Notes: generated by a model from the sequence alone, not told the origin. A stretch of 64,000 nucleotides of DNA from CAZKNJ01 sp964554185 (GCA_964554185.1 CAZKNJ010000004.1:10486-74485); one strand, 5' to 3'; shown: positions 25,582 to 35,670, counted from the stretch's first letter. Made by a program: numbers and translations.

Positions 25582-26202
25582 CTAGAGTTCTACGCGGATG
25601 CCGCCGAGAACTTCTAGCGTGTCCTTCTTAACATCCACGCGAATGTCCTTGGCGGCGGCCCGGAAAGAGGGATCCACCAGCGTCGCGCCCAGGAGCGTCA
25701 GCGTCGCGCTGGACTTGTCCCAGGTGACGCCTTCCGCCGAGAAGCGCATGCCCAGTGAATCTATCTGGCCGGTGAGCGTGCCCTTCACCTCAGCGGTGTT
25801 CTCCTTAATGGTATATTGCAGGTCTTTGGCGAGGATGTAGAGCTTGCGCGTATCCTCCAGGAAGAACTCAATCTCCGCTTCCGGTAGGCTGATGACGCCT
25901 TCCTTGCCCACCGCCTTGCTGCTGGACAGGCGCATCTTCACCTGGCCGTCATCGCTGGAGAGGACGATTTCAGTTTCCTTGACTTCAATGTCGGGCGGGT
26001 TAGCCAGCAGCGGATTCTTCTCGGCCTGCTGGCGCTCCTGCTCCAGGCGCGCTTCGGCCGGAGTGTAGCTCTCCGGATTAAGCGGGCGTAGATGTGAGCG
26101 GGGGGAAACCTTCGCCACGATGAACGCGATAAGCGCTAGCACGATGAGCGCGAAAAGCGTCCAGGCAATGCCGTACGACGCGCCTTTCCAGATGCCCTTC
26201 AT
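25582..26202 (-). CDS. LptC-like envelope protein
   Basis: A 206-residue protein with one N-terminal transmembrane helix (residues 10-32) and an exported beta-strand domain. The pattern ANPPDIEVKETEIVLSSDDG followed by repeated two-strand units (LYILAKDLQYTIKENTAEVKG; MRFSAEGVTWDKSSATLTLLG in shorter pieces) is that of LptC/LptA-type proteins, which hand lipopolysaccharide to the outer membrane. It is 37 bases downstream of aspS on the same strand and probably shares its transcript. No lptA or lptB is nearby. Confidence 0.75.
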   Translation of the reverse strand: MKGIWKGASYGIAWTLFALIVLALIAFIVAKVSPRSHLRPLNPESYTPAEARLEQERQQAEKNPLLANPPDIEVKETEIVLSSDDGQVKMRLSSSKAVGKEGVISLPEAEIEFFLEDTRKLYILAKDLQYTIKENTAEVKGTLTGQIDSLGMRFSAEGVTWDKSSATLTLLGATLVDPSFRAAAKDIRVDVKKDTLEVLGGIRVEL

Positions 26203-26239
26203 ATCGCGCTCAGTTGGACTCCGGCTTGCCGCTGCGGGT

Positions 26240-28018
<1,779 letters not shown>

Positions 28019-28030
28019 GTAAGAAGCCTG

Positions 28031-28036
28031 ATATTA
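28031..28036 (-). promoter_or_regulatory. -10 box for near-leaderless aspS
   Basis: TAATAT on the minus strand, 12 bases before the aspS start, with no Shine-Dalgarno sequence in the interval. The predicted leader is about five nucleotides. Confidence 0.4.
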
Positions 28037-28088
28037 CCACAGGGAAAGCCGCCATGCGCGCGATGGGTTATGATTGCCGGCAGGCGCT

Positions 28089-28730
28089 ATGCCCAAGACA
28101 AAAGCATTTGACGATTTCGCCGGTGAATACGACCACTGGTTCGTGGCGCACGCCGCCGCCTACGAATCGGAGCTGGAGGCAGTGCGTGTCGCACTGGGTG
28201 AGCCCGGGCGCTGCGTGGAGATTGGTGTCGGTACCGGCCGCTTCGCCGCGCCTCTGGGGATTGAGTTGGGCGTGGAGCCGTCGGCCGCAGCGGCGGAGCT
28301 TGCCCGGGCACGCGGGATCGAGGTAGTTGAGGGCGTGGCCGAGAAGCTTCCCTATGAGGAGGCTACGCTGGACAGCGTGCTGATGGTGACAACCATCTGC
28401 TTCGTGGATGACCCGCAGCTAGCACTAAGCGAGATGCACCGGGTGCTGAAGCCTGGGGGCAAGGCGGTGGTGGGCCTCATTGACGCCGACAGCGCGCTGG
28501 GGCACGAGTACCGCAGCCGGGCGGCACAGAGCCGGTTTTACGCTGTAGCCACGTTCTTCACCGCCGCGCAGGTCGGCGAGCTGCTCACACGCGCGGGTTT
28601 CGTCCAGCTTGAGTGCTGGCAGACGCTGTTTAGCCCGCCGGCGGCGATGGCGCAGCCGGACCCGGTGAAGCCGGGATGCGGCGAAGGCAGCTTTGTCGTA
28701 ATGCGGGCGTCGAAGCCGCAAACAGAATGA
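28089..28730 (+). CDS. Class I SAM-dependent methyltransferase
   Basis: A 213-residue Methyltransf_11-type enzyme. SAM-binding motif I is VEIGVGTGRFAAPLG near residue 43, then an acidic end of strand 2, LDSVLMVTTICFVDDP, and a post-motif LKPGGKAVVGLID. The substrate is unknown. A TATGAT -10 box at 28069-28074 leaves a leader of only about seven bases; no ribosome site. It is divergent from aspS and 45 bases before gltX. Confidence 0.88.
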   Translation: MPKTKAFDDFAGEYDHWFVAHAAAYESELEAVRVALGEPGRCVEIGVGTGRFAAPLGIELGVEPSAAAAELARARGIEVVEGVAEKLPYEEATLDSVLMVTTICFVDDPQLALSEMHRVLKPGGKAVVGLIDADSALGHEYRSRAAQSRFYAVATFFTAAQVGELLTRAGFVQLECWQTLFSPPAAMAQPDPVKPGCGEGSFVVMRASKPQTE

Positions 28731-28739
28731 GGCTGGCCT

Positions 28740-28768
28740 TTGCCCGCTTGCTGGCGGTGTTCTATAAT
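28740..28768 (+). promoter_or_regulatory. Promoter for leaderless gltX mRNA
   Basis: TTGCCC (28740-28745), a 17-base spacer and a perfect TATAAT (28763-28768). The -10 ends seven bases before the GTG start. This is the clearest leaderless arrangement in the window. Confidence 0.75.
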
Positions 28769-28775
28769 CCACTGC

Positions 28776-30260
28776 GTGATTGAGCTTCCCGCTAATCCCC
28801 GCGTGCGCTTTGCGCCCAGCCCCACCGGCGCGCTGCACGTCGGCAACCTCCGCACGGCGCTGTTCAACTTCCTCATCGCCCGCAAATACGGCGGCACCTT
28901 CATCCTGCGCCTGGAGGACACCGACCGCACCCGCAGCCGCCGCATGTTTGAGGAGGAGATTGAGGCCGGGCTGGCTATGCTGGATATGATCTGGGATGAA
29001 GGCCCCGGAGTCGGCGGCGTGCATGCGCCATACTACCAGTCCCGCCGCACGGAGTTCTACACTGAAGCGGTGGAAAGGCTGCTGACCGAAGGCCACGCCT
29101 ACCGTTGCTTTTGCAGCATGCAGCGCGTAGGCGAGGTGAAACTGGAACAGCGCAAGGGCGGCAAACCGCCGCGTTACGATCGCGCCTGCTTGTCAATCCC
29201 GCCGGAAGAAGCCGAACGCCGGGCGCTGGCGGGCGAGACCCATGTGGTGCGCTTCCGGCTACCGGACGAGCGCGAAGTGGTCGTGGACGACCTGCTGCAC
29301 GGGCGCATAACCATTGCTCTTTCCGCCCTCGAGGACTTCATCATCCGCAAGAGCAACGGCGATTTCACCTTTGATTTGCCGAACGTGGTGGATGATGCGG
29401 ATATGCAGATATCGCTGGTTGTCCGAGGAGAGGAGCATATCACCAACACCGCACGGCATATGCTGCTTCGGCGCGCGCTGGGAGTGGGCGAGATTCCATG
29501 CCTGCACCTTCCGCTCATCCTTGACCGCAACCGGCGTAAGCTCAGCAAGCGCGCCGGCGCGGTGACGCTGCGCGAGTTTGTGCAGTTGGGCGTGCTCCCG
29601 CGCGCGATCATCAACAGCATCGCCCTGCTGGGCTGGCACCCGAAGGGCGAGCGCGAGATCTACAGCATGCCGGATCTGGTGAAGGCCTTCTCGGTGGAAC
29701 GGCTTTCCCGCAGCCCCGCGGTCTTTGACCCCGACCGGCTGGAGTACTTCCACCGCGAGCACCTGAAGCTCACTACCTTCGAGAAAGCGGAAGGCCGTTT
29801 TCGCCAGCATCTCTCCGGCCTGAATCCGGAGGGTGCTGTCGCGGTCGACCGCGAGGCGCTCACCCGACTCATCTTTCAGGAGGTGGTTGACGGCGGGTTG
29901 TTCTACTCCAAGGCCGCCGACCTGTTTTCTTTCATCGATAGCGACTTCGCGCCACCGGCGAGTGGAGAGCTGGCGGAAAGGCGAGAAACGCTTGAGGAGT
30001 TCGCCAGATTCTGGACGCCCATTTTGGCTGAGCAAATCGCCGGCAAGCCGGAAGAAACGCGCGTGCTCCTTAGTGCATTTGTGGAGGAGCACGGTGTCGG
30101 CCGCAGGGAACTGCTGCACCCGCTGCGGCTCGCGCTGACCGGACGCAGCGAAGGCGTGAGCATCTACCTGGTGCTGGCGCTGCTATTCCCCGAGGTAGTG
30201 GCGCAGCGCATCAGGCAAGGACTAGAGGCAAGCGCGACCGCTGCTGCAGGCGCCATTTAG
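28776..30260 (+). CDS. gltX: Glutamyl-tRNA synthetase
   Basis: A 494-residue class I synthetase charging tRNA-Glu. The HIGH-type motif is FAPSPTGALHVGNLRTALFN near the start, and the KMSKS-type motif KLSKR lies in RNRRKLSKRAGAV near residue 255. The GTG at 28776 is chosen because it follows the promoter directly and starts the protein at MIELPANPRVRFAPSPTG; a longer frame from 28740 would run through the promoter. The anticodon-binding half is complete. Confidence 0.96.
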   Translation: MIELPANPRVRFAPSPTGALHVGNLRTALFNFLIARKYGGTFILRLEDTDRTRSRRMFEEEIEAGLAMLDMIWDEGPGVGGVHAPYYQSRRTEFYTEAVERLLTEGHAYRCFCSMQRVGEVKLEQRKGGKPPRYDRACLSIPPEEAERRALAGETHVVRFRLPDEREVVVDDLLHGRITIALSALEDFIIRKSNGDFTFDLPNVVDDADMQISLVVRGEEHITNTARHMLLRRALGVGEIPCLHLPLILDRNRRKLSKRAGAVTLREFVQLGVLPRAIINSIALLGWHPKGEREIYSMPDLVKAFSVERLSRSPAVFDPDRLEYFHREHLKLTTFEKAEGRFRQHLSGLNPEGAVAVDREALTRLIFQEVVDGGLFYSKAADLFSFIDSDFAPPASGELAERRETLEEFARFWTPILAEQIAGKPEETRVLLSAFVEEHGVGRRELLHPLRLALTGRSEGVSIYLVLALLFPEVVAQRIRQGLEASATAAAGAI

Positions 30261-30273
30261 TGAACTGGTTCAC
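30260..30273. other. Short palindrome at the gltX stop
   Basis: GTGAAC-TG-GTTCAC, six-base arms, beginning in the stop codon. It has no T-run and could be a regulator site for the downstream gdh promoter region or chance. Confidence 0.25.
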
Positions 30274-30361
30274 ATAATGATGCAGCCCGCGTGGCAATGC
30301 GTCCGAAGGCCGCGAGATACCTCCAGGCTGCTTGGAAACAAGGAATACCATGCACGAGCGG

Positions 30362-30391
30362 TTGGACTTCGTGGTGCCGTTGTGGTATAAT
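30362..30391 (+). promoter_or_regulatory. Promoter of the first glutamate dehydrogenase
   Basis: TTGGAC (30362-30367), an 18-base spacer and a perfect TATAAT (30386-30391). It gives a leader of about 105 nt before the ATG. I see no recognisable riboswitch in that leader. Confidence 0.65.
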
Positions 30392-30502
30392 GCGGTCGGT
30401 TGGTTGTGTTTAGAGACTACCGGGGCGCTGAGAAGTGGCCTGCGTGGTTGTGAAAGAGATTACTAGCCAACTGCAACATCGATTATTCCGGAGGACGTGA
30501 AA

Positions 30503-31753
30503 ATGGCTGAAGAACTAAACCCGCGCCTGATGGCGCAGAAGCAGCTTGACGTTGCGGCCGAGCTGCTGGAATTGGACCGCGCCCAGCACAAGCGGCTGCG
30601 AGAGCCGCAGGTCGTCCTGGAAGTGTCGGTGCCGGTGAAGCTCGACGACGGACGGGTGGAGGTGTTCAAGGGCTGGCGCTCGCAGCACAACAACTTCCGC
30701 GGCCCCACCAAGGGCGGCGTGCGCTTTCACCCCGACACCTGCTACGACGAGGTGGTAGCGCTGTCTATGTGGATGACCTGGAAGTGCGCGCTGCTCAACC
30801 TGCCGTTCGGCGGCGGCAAAGGCGGCGTGCGCTGTAATCCTGCGGAGATGAGCATCGGGGAGATGGAGCGGCTTACGCGGCGTTACACTTTCATGATCAG
30901 CCCGATAATCGGGCCCGAGCGCGACATCCCCGCACCTGACGTCTACACCAATTCCCAGACAATGGCGTGGATGATGGACACCTACAGCATTCTGAAGGGC
31001 TACACCATTCCCAGCGTCGTGACCGGCAAGCCGCTGGACCTCGGCGGAAGCCAGGGACGCGTGGAAGCCACCGGACGCGGCTGCGTCATCTGCGTCCGCG
31101 AGGCGCTGAAGCACCTGGGCATTGATCCGGCGACGACCACCGCAGCGGTTCAGGGCTATGGCAACGTCGGCTCCAACGCAGCGGTTCTGCTGGAGGAAAT
31201 GGGCGTGAAGGTGGTGGCCGCGTCGGATGTGTTCGGTGCGATTCACTCCCCCGACGGGTTGGACACTCGCAAGCTCTGCGACCACGTGACCAAAACCGGC
31301 TCAGTAGTGAATTTCCCCGGCTCCTCTCCCATTTCGGCGGATGAGCTAATCGAAATGGAGGTGGATATCCTCGTTCCCGCTGCGTTGGAGAACGTCATCA
31401 CCTCTAAGAACGTGGGCAAAATCAAAGCTAAGATTGTGTCCGAGGGCGCCAACGGCCCAACGACGCCAATGGCTGACAAGGTGCTGCACGAGAACGGCGT
31501 GTTCGTCGTCCCCGACATTCTGGCGAATGCGGGCGGCGTCACTGTCTCGTACTTCGAGTGGGTGCAGGACCTGTACCACTTCCAGTGGGATGAGGACCGC
31601 GTGAACAAGGAGCTGGAGAAGATGATGGTGAAGGCGTTCGCCGAAGTGCTGGCCGTCGCCCAGGAGAAGCGGGTGTGCAACCGCACCGCGGCTTACCTGC
31701 TGTCGGTTGCCCGGGTGGCACGTGCCGGCGCCGAACGCGGCATCTTCCCGTAA
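30503..31753 (+). CDS. Glutamate dehydrogenase (Glu/Leu/Phe/Val dehydrogenase family), first copy
   Basis: A 416-residue hexameric-type dehydrogenase interconverting glutamate and 2-oxoglutarate plus ammonium. The ATG at 30503 has CGGAGG nine bases upstream and is preferred over the GTG two codons earlier. The catalytic region is GGVRFHPDTCYDEVVALS and FGGGKGGVRCNP, with a Rossmann GYGNVGSNAA near residue 217. The length and FGGGKGG context resemble the short NAD-type enzymes of thermophiles and clostridia; cofactor preference is inferred. It has its own promoter and terminator and differs clearly from the second copy at 43471. Confidence 0.92.
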   Translation: MAEELNPRLMAQKQLDVAAELLELDRAQHKRLREPQVVLEVSVPVKLDDGRVEVFKGWRSQHNNFRGPTKGGVRFHPDTCYDEVVALSMWMTWKCALLNLPFGGGKGGVRCNPAEMSIGEMERLTRRYTFMISPIIGPERDIPAPDVYTNSQTMAWMMDTYSILKGYTIPSVVTGKPLDLGGSQGRVEATGRGCVICVREALKHLGIDPATTTAAVQGYGNVGSNAAVLLEEMGVKVVAASDVFGAIHSPDGLDTRKLCDHVTKTGSVVNFPGSSPISADELIEMEVDILVPAALENVITSKNVGKIKAKIVSEGANGPTTPMADKVLHENGVFVVPDILANAGGVTVSYFEWVQDLYHFQWDEDRVNKELEKMMVKAFAEVLAVAQEKRVCNRTAAYLLSVARVARAGAERGIFP

Positions 31754-31782
31754 GCTGCTGGACACTGAGGATTACACGCTTT

Positions 31783-31816
31783 GCGCCGCCGGAACGGGAT
31801 TACCCTCCGGCGGCGC
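31783..31816 (+). terminator. Terminator after glutamate dehydrogenase
   Basis: GCGCCGCCGGA (31783-31793) and TCCGGCGGCGC (31806-31816) form a perfect 11-bp stem with a 12-base loop. Only a modest T content follows (CTTGCCTT). Confidence 0.65.
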
Positions 31817-31832
31817 CTTGCCTTAAGGACGC

Positions 31833-31861
31833 TTGACGGAGTTGCACTTACACGATAGACC
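31833..31861 (+). promoter_or_regulatory. Candidate promoter of the hybrid kinase gene
   Basis: TTGACG (31833-31838), 17 bases, TAGACC (31856-31861). This leaves a leader of about 120 nt before the ATG at 31987. Confidence 0.45.
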
Positions 31862-31986
31862 TGAGACCGTGTCCTATGCTAGACTCACTCGGCACTGGCT
31901 GGTTGTGATATTGTTCACAGGCAGCCAGATTCGCTGGTAAGTTCCCCCTGGGCGCGGCAGTCTCGGCTGCGGCCTGGATATGGCAA

Positions 31987-34209
31987 ATGTCTGAAGGGCG
32001 CAAGAACAAAAGGAAGCCGAATGGCGCTCCCGAAAAGGAACTGGAGAAGATCCACCGGGAGTATGCCGCCGTGTCGTCCATCTTCGAGATGGCGGGCGCG
32101 CTCATCATCGTGCTGGATACGCTGGGGCGGATAGTGCTGTTCAACCGCGCCTGCGAAGAGGTTACGGGATACCCGGCTGAGGAAGTTGAGGGGAAGGCGT
32201 TCTTTGACCTATTCATCCTGCCTGACGAGCTGAAGGGCGTCAAGGCTGTCTTCAAAGACCTGAAGTCGGACAAGTTCCCCAGCAAGTACGAGAACCACTG
32301 GCGCACAAAGAATGGAGACCGTCGGCTGATCTCCTGGTCCAACACTGTGATGCACAGTGAATCCGGCGAGGTGGAGTTCATCGTCAGCATCGGCCTGGAC
32401 ATCACCGAGCGGATGCAGGTGGAAGAGGAGCTTCAGCGCAAGTCCCACGACTTGGGCGAGCGGGTGAAGGAGCTTAACTGCCTGTATGGCATTTCGCGCC
32501 TGCGGGAAGACCCTAAGCTGTCGGTGGCCGAAATGCTGCAGAGGATTGTGGAACTGATACCGCCCGCATGGCACTATCCCGGGATTACCTGCGCCCGCAT
32601 AAGTGTGAGCGGGAGCATTTTCACCACTGGTAATTTTGCAGAGACAAGCTGGCGGCAGCACAGCAAGGTTCAGGTTTACGGCGAGGACATCGGCACCGTT
32701 GAGGTTTTCTACCTGGAGGGAATGCCTGAACTGGACGAAGGGCCCTTCCTTGCTGAGGAGAGGAAGCTCATTGATGCCATCGCCGAGCGCATCGGACGCA
32801 TTATTGAGCACCGCCAAACTGAAGCGCGTGCGAGGGAATACCAGGACGAGCTGCGCAGCCTGGCCTCGGAAATGGCGCTGGTGGAGGAGCGCGAGCGCCG
32901 GCGCATTGCGGTGGAGCTGCACGACCATGTGGGGCACGCGCTCGCCATCTCCAAGTTCAAGCTAGAGGATCTCCGTTCCACTACGGACGCGGAGGAGCTT
33001 GAACAGGCGATTGAGCTGATTGACGAGACCATCAAAAGCACACGGTCGCTCACATTTGAGCTGAGCCCGCCGGTGCTGCACGAGTTGGGGTTCATTGCCG
33101 CGTTGGATTGGCTCTGCAAGCAGATGCGCGACAAGCACGGGCTGAACGTTGAGTTCCGCGACGACGAAGTTCCCAAGCGGCTGGCCGAAGATACGCGCAT
33201 GCTGGTTTTTCAGGCGATGCGCGAGCTGTTGGTGAACGCGGTCAAGCATTCGCGCGCGTCCCAAGTCCTGGTTCAGACCAAGAAGCTGAATGGCGATATC
33301 CAGGTTACGGTGGAGGATAACGGCGTTGGGTTTGACCCGTCGGCGGTGGCGGCAAGACGCGGAAAAGAAGGCGGCTTCGGGTTGTTCAACATGAGCGAGC
33401 GCCTGGGCTACTTGGGCGGACGGCTGGAAGTAGACTCCGCACCCGGCCGGGGCACGATTATTACGCTGATAGCTCCCCTCAAGGCTGACGGCGAATCACA
33501 GGCTCCACCTGCGCCAGCCATCGACCGGACGCGCGGCCTGAGGATCAAAGCCGACCGGCGCATCAAGATTCTACTGGCGGAGGACCACCAGATAACCCGC
33601 GAGGGCCTGCGCGCACTGCTGGAGAGGGAGCCGGACCTCAGTGTGGTCGCTGAGGCGGACAACGGTGCCAAGGCGGTCGAACTGGCGCTGGAGCATGCGC
33701 CGGATATAGTGATAATGGACATCGCGATGCCAGAGATGAACGGGATCGAGGCCACGAAGCGCATAGTTGCGGAGCTACCTCAGACGAAGGTGGTCGCGCT
33801 GTCCATGCACGCGGACAAACACTACGTACTGGAGATGCTGCGGGCGGGCGCGTCAGGCTATTTGCTTAAGGACTGCGCGCAGGTGGACCTTGCCCGGGCG
33901 GTGCGAACGGTGGACGCGAACCTGACCTTCCTCAGCCCGGAGATTGCCGACACGGTGGTGGAGGAGTATGCGCGCTACCAGTCGCATCAAGAACAGGCTG
34001 TGGCGTCGGTGCTCACTCCGCGCGAGCGTGAAGTGCTGGCGCTGCTGGCGGAAGGCAGCAACACCAAAGAAATCGGCCTGAAACTGGGCGTGAGCGTCAA
34101 GACGGTGGAAACCCATCGCCAGCACGTAATGGACAAACTCAACTTGCACAGCGTTGCAGAGCTTACGAAGTACGCTATTAAGGAAGGATTGATAGGCATA
34201 GAGGACTGA
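31987..34209 (+). CDS. Hybrid PAS-HisKA_3 sensor kinase fused to a NarL-type response regulator
   Basis: A 740-residue cytosolic protein with a whole two-component system in one chain. Order: PAS domain (about 25-145, GRIVLFNRACEEVTGYP), a GAF-like segment (about 155-275), HisKA_3 with phospho-acceptor His312 in VELHDHVGHALA, HATPase_c (NAVKHSRAS, DNGVGFDP, GGFGLFNM), a REC domain (LLAEDHQITREGL, phospho-acceptor Asp578 in VIMDIAMPEMNG), and a LuxR/NarL DNA-binding domain (LTPREREVLALLAEG to the end). No transmembrane helix is seen, so the signal is intracellular. Kinase-to-DNA-binding fusions of the NarX/NarL kind are uncommon. A paralogous free-standing regulator follows. Confidence 0.9.
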   Translation: MSEGRKNKRKPNGAPEKELEKIHREYAAVSSIFEMAGALIIVLDTLGRIVLFNRACEEVTGYPAEEVEGKAFFDLFILPDELKGVKAVFKDLKSDKFPSKYENHWRTKNGDRRLISWSNTVMHSESGEVEFIVSIGLDITERMQVEEELQRKSHDLGERVKELNCLYGISRLREDPKLSVAEMLQRIVELIPPAWHYPGITCARISVSGSIFTTGNFAETSWRQHSKVQVYGEDIGTVEVFYLEGMPELDEGPFLAEERKLIDAIAERIGRIIEHRQTEARAREYQDELRSLASEMALVEERERRRIAVELHDHVGHALAISKFKLEDLRSTTDAEELEQAIELIDETIKSTRSLTFELSPPVLHELGFIAALDWLCKQMRDKHGLNVEFRDDEVPKRLAEDTRMLVFQAMRELLVNAVKHSRASQVLVQTKKLNGDIQVTVEDNGVGFDPSAVAARRGKEGGFGLFNMSERLGYLGGRLEVDSAPGRGTIITLIAPLKADGESQAPPAPAIDRTRGLRIKADRRIKILLAEDHQITREGLRALLEREPDLSVVAEADNGAKAVELALEHAPDIVIMDIAMPEMNGIEATKRIVAELPQTKVVALSMHADKHYVLEMLRAGASGYLLKDCAQVDLARAVRTVDANLTFLSPEIADTVVEEYARYQSHQEQAVASVLTPREREVLALLAEGSNTKEIGLKLGVSVKTVETHRQHVMDKLNLHSVAELTKYAIKEGLIGIED

Positions 34210-34289
34210 TTGTCCTCGCGCCGCTGACCACTTCACTACATCTCCATTACAGATGCTTATCAGTCGAATTACTGACAGGTAATCTCCGA

Positions 34290-34317
34290 TTGCTTCTCGG
34301 CAGATTGTGAGGATAAT
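34290..34317 (+). promoter_or_regulatory. Candidate promoter of the free-standing regulator
   Basis: TTGCTT (34290-34295), 16 bases, GATAAT (34312-34317). Transcription would begin near 34324, downstream of the ATG at 34321, which favours the ATG at 34360 as start. Confidence 0.45.
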
Positions 34318-34359
34318 CACATGCGGACGGGCGGTGTTGGCCGCCGAATCCCCTGTGTG

Positions 34360-35013
34360 ATGTGTATCGGCATACTTCTGGTTGACGACCACCGGATCTT
34401 CCGTGAGGGCTTGCGCGTCCTGCTGGAGAAGCAGCCGGGAATCCGCGTACTAGCAGAGGCCGAGGACGGCCGGCAGGCGGTGCAGCTTGCGCGTGAACAC
34501 CATCCGGACGTCGTCATCATGGACGTTTCCATGCCGCAATGCAACGGCATCGAGGCGACCAAGCTGATAATGGCTGAAGCTCCGGGCACCAAGGTACTGG
34601 CGCTTTCCATCCACAGCGATGGCAACTTCGTTATCGAGATGCTGCGGGCGGGCGCCGCCGGCTACCTGCTCAAGGACTGCTGCCACCAGGACCTCGCACG
34701 TGCCATCCGCACGGTGGACGCGAACGTCGTCTTTCTTAGCCCGTGTATCGCCCTGACCGCTGCCAAGGAGTACATCCGGCACAACTCCGGACCCAACGGC
34801 GACCGCAAGGTCAACCTCACCGGCCGCGAAAAAGAGGTTCTACTGCGGCTGGCGGGGGGAAAGACAACCAAGGAAATCGCCCAGGAGTTTGGCGTCAGCG
34901 CGAAGACGATTGAAACCTACCGCTGGCGGCTGCGCCAGAAGCTCAACATGCGCAGCATGGCCGAGCTCACAAAATACGCCATTCGGCAAGGGCTGGTGAG
35001 CGTTGATTCGTAG
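34360..35013 (+). CDS. NarL/LuxR-family response regulator
   Basis: A 217-residue regulator. The REC domain starts CIGILLVDDHRIFREGL with phospho-acceptor Asp55 in VIMDVSMPQCNG, then the Lys of LLKDCCHQDLARA. The C-terminal LuxR helix-turn-helix is LTGREKEVLLRLAGGK through LNMRSMAELTKYAIRQGL. It is clearly paralogous to the C-terminal half of the preceding hybrid kinase, down to YAI(K/R)(E/Q)GL at the end, so a tandem duplication is likely. The ATG at 34360 gives the usual family length; 34321 is an alternative. It may regulate the Fe-S/flavin operon beginning 276 bases downstream (inference). Confidence 0.88.
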   Translation: MCIGILLVDDHRIFREGLRVLLEKQPGIRVLAEAEDGRQAVQLAREHHPDVVIMDVSMPQCNGIEATKLIMAEAPGTKVLALSIHSDGNFVIEMLRAGAAGYLLKDCCHQDLARAIRTVDANVVFLSPCIALTAAKEYIRHNSGPNGDRKVNLTGREKEVLLRLAGGKTTKEIAQEFGVSAKTIETYRWRLRQKLNMRSMAELTKYAIRQGLVSVDS

Positions 35014-35082
35014 CGCTGACAACCAGAATTCTGCCCGTGGCTGGAGCAAGTGCTTACGGCCTTCCGGCTCAGGCTATCAGGG

Positions 35083-35098
35083 ATTCCCTGTCGGGAAT
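35083..35098. promoter_or_regulatory. Inverted repeat upstream of the Fe-S/flavin operon promoter
   Basis: ATTCCC-TGTC-GGGAAT, six-base arms with a four-base spacer, ending eight bases before the -35 box. The placement fits an activator site, for instance for the adjacent NarL-type regulators. Confidence 0.45.
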
Positions 35099-35105
35099 TA
35101 TCCAA

Positions 35106-35134
35106 TTGTAAATAGGTTGCATCTGCCTTATTCT
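35106..35134 (+). promoter_or_regulatory. Candidate promoter of the Fe-S/flavin operon
   Basis: TTGTAA (35106-35111), a 17-base spacer and TATTCT (35129-35134). Both hexamers match four of six. A second possibility is TTGCAT (35117) with TGTGAT (35140). The leader would be about 150 nt. Confidence 0.45.
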
Positions 35135-35288
35135 CCGCTTGTGATGAATTGCACAAACCAAGACGGCAGCGGAGAGCCCAGTACCGGCGCAAGCTGGCGG
35201 GCCGAGGATGCTGTTTTCATGCTTGCGGAGCATGTGTTCTCCGCGACCACGCCGGAGTTTTCCGGCGGATATTAATGGAGGATTCAAC

Positions 35289-35606
35289 ATGTCAACTGTA
35301 AGGCCAATCAGCACGAAAGAAGTGGTTGTCTCCGCTGAGGAGATTAAAGGTCTTTGCGCGACCTGCAACGCTGCAAGCGATTGCGCCATCCGCAAGGACT
35401 GCAACAAACCCATCTGGTTCTGCGAGGAGTTTGACGACTACGTGGTCGTCGCCGACCGGACCCCCAAACAGGCTCCTCCGCGCCGTGAAGCGTCGGCGAA
35501 GCCCAACGGCGGCTCGCAGGGCATCTGCAGCAACTGCTCGACCCGCCAGAACTGCAGCTACCGGACGCCGGGCTCGGAAATCTGGTTCTGTGAGGACTAC
35601 AGCTAG
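35289..35606 (+). CDS. Duplicated Cys-rich mini-protein
   Basis: A 105-residue protein with GGAGG ten bases before the ATG. Two copies of one motif are visible: CATCNAASDC...IWFCEEF and CSNCSTRQNC...IWFCEDY, that is CxxCx5Cx(10-12)WFCE(E/D)(F/Y). The linker is Pro/Ala/Lys-rich. The eight or more Cys could bind zinc or an Fe-S cluster; no database family is named here. Its place as first gene of an operon of NADH/Fe-S/flavin subunits suggests a small electron carrier, assembly factor or metal-binding regulator for that complex (inference). Confidence 0.8.
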   Translation: MSTVRPISTKEVVVSAEEIKGLCATCNAASDCAIRKDCNKPIWFCEEFDDYVVVADRTPKQAPPRREASAKPNGGSQGICSNCSTRQNCSYRTPGSEIWFCEDYS

Positions 35607-35621
35607 GCTTTGCCCAAAAGG

Positions 35622-35638
35622 GCAGCCGCGGCTGCTTT
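35622..35638 (+). terminator. Possible attenuator between first and second operon genes
   Basis: The perfect palindrome GCAGCCGCGGCTGC (35622-35635) is followed by TTT and then GATTCT. It could partially terminate transcription so that the mini-protein is made in excess over the enzyme subunits. Confidence 0.4.
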
Positions 35639-35670
35639 GATTCTGCAACCCATCCACTGGTGACAGCGAT

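Noticed and set aside
30398..30502. Riboswitch in the 105-nt leader of the first glutamate dehydrogenase
   Set aside because: I could not find a recognisable glutamine, glycine or other riboswitch core, nor a terminator/antiterminator pair in the leader.
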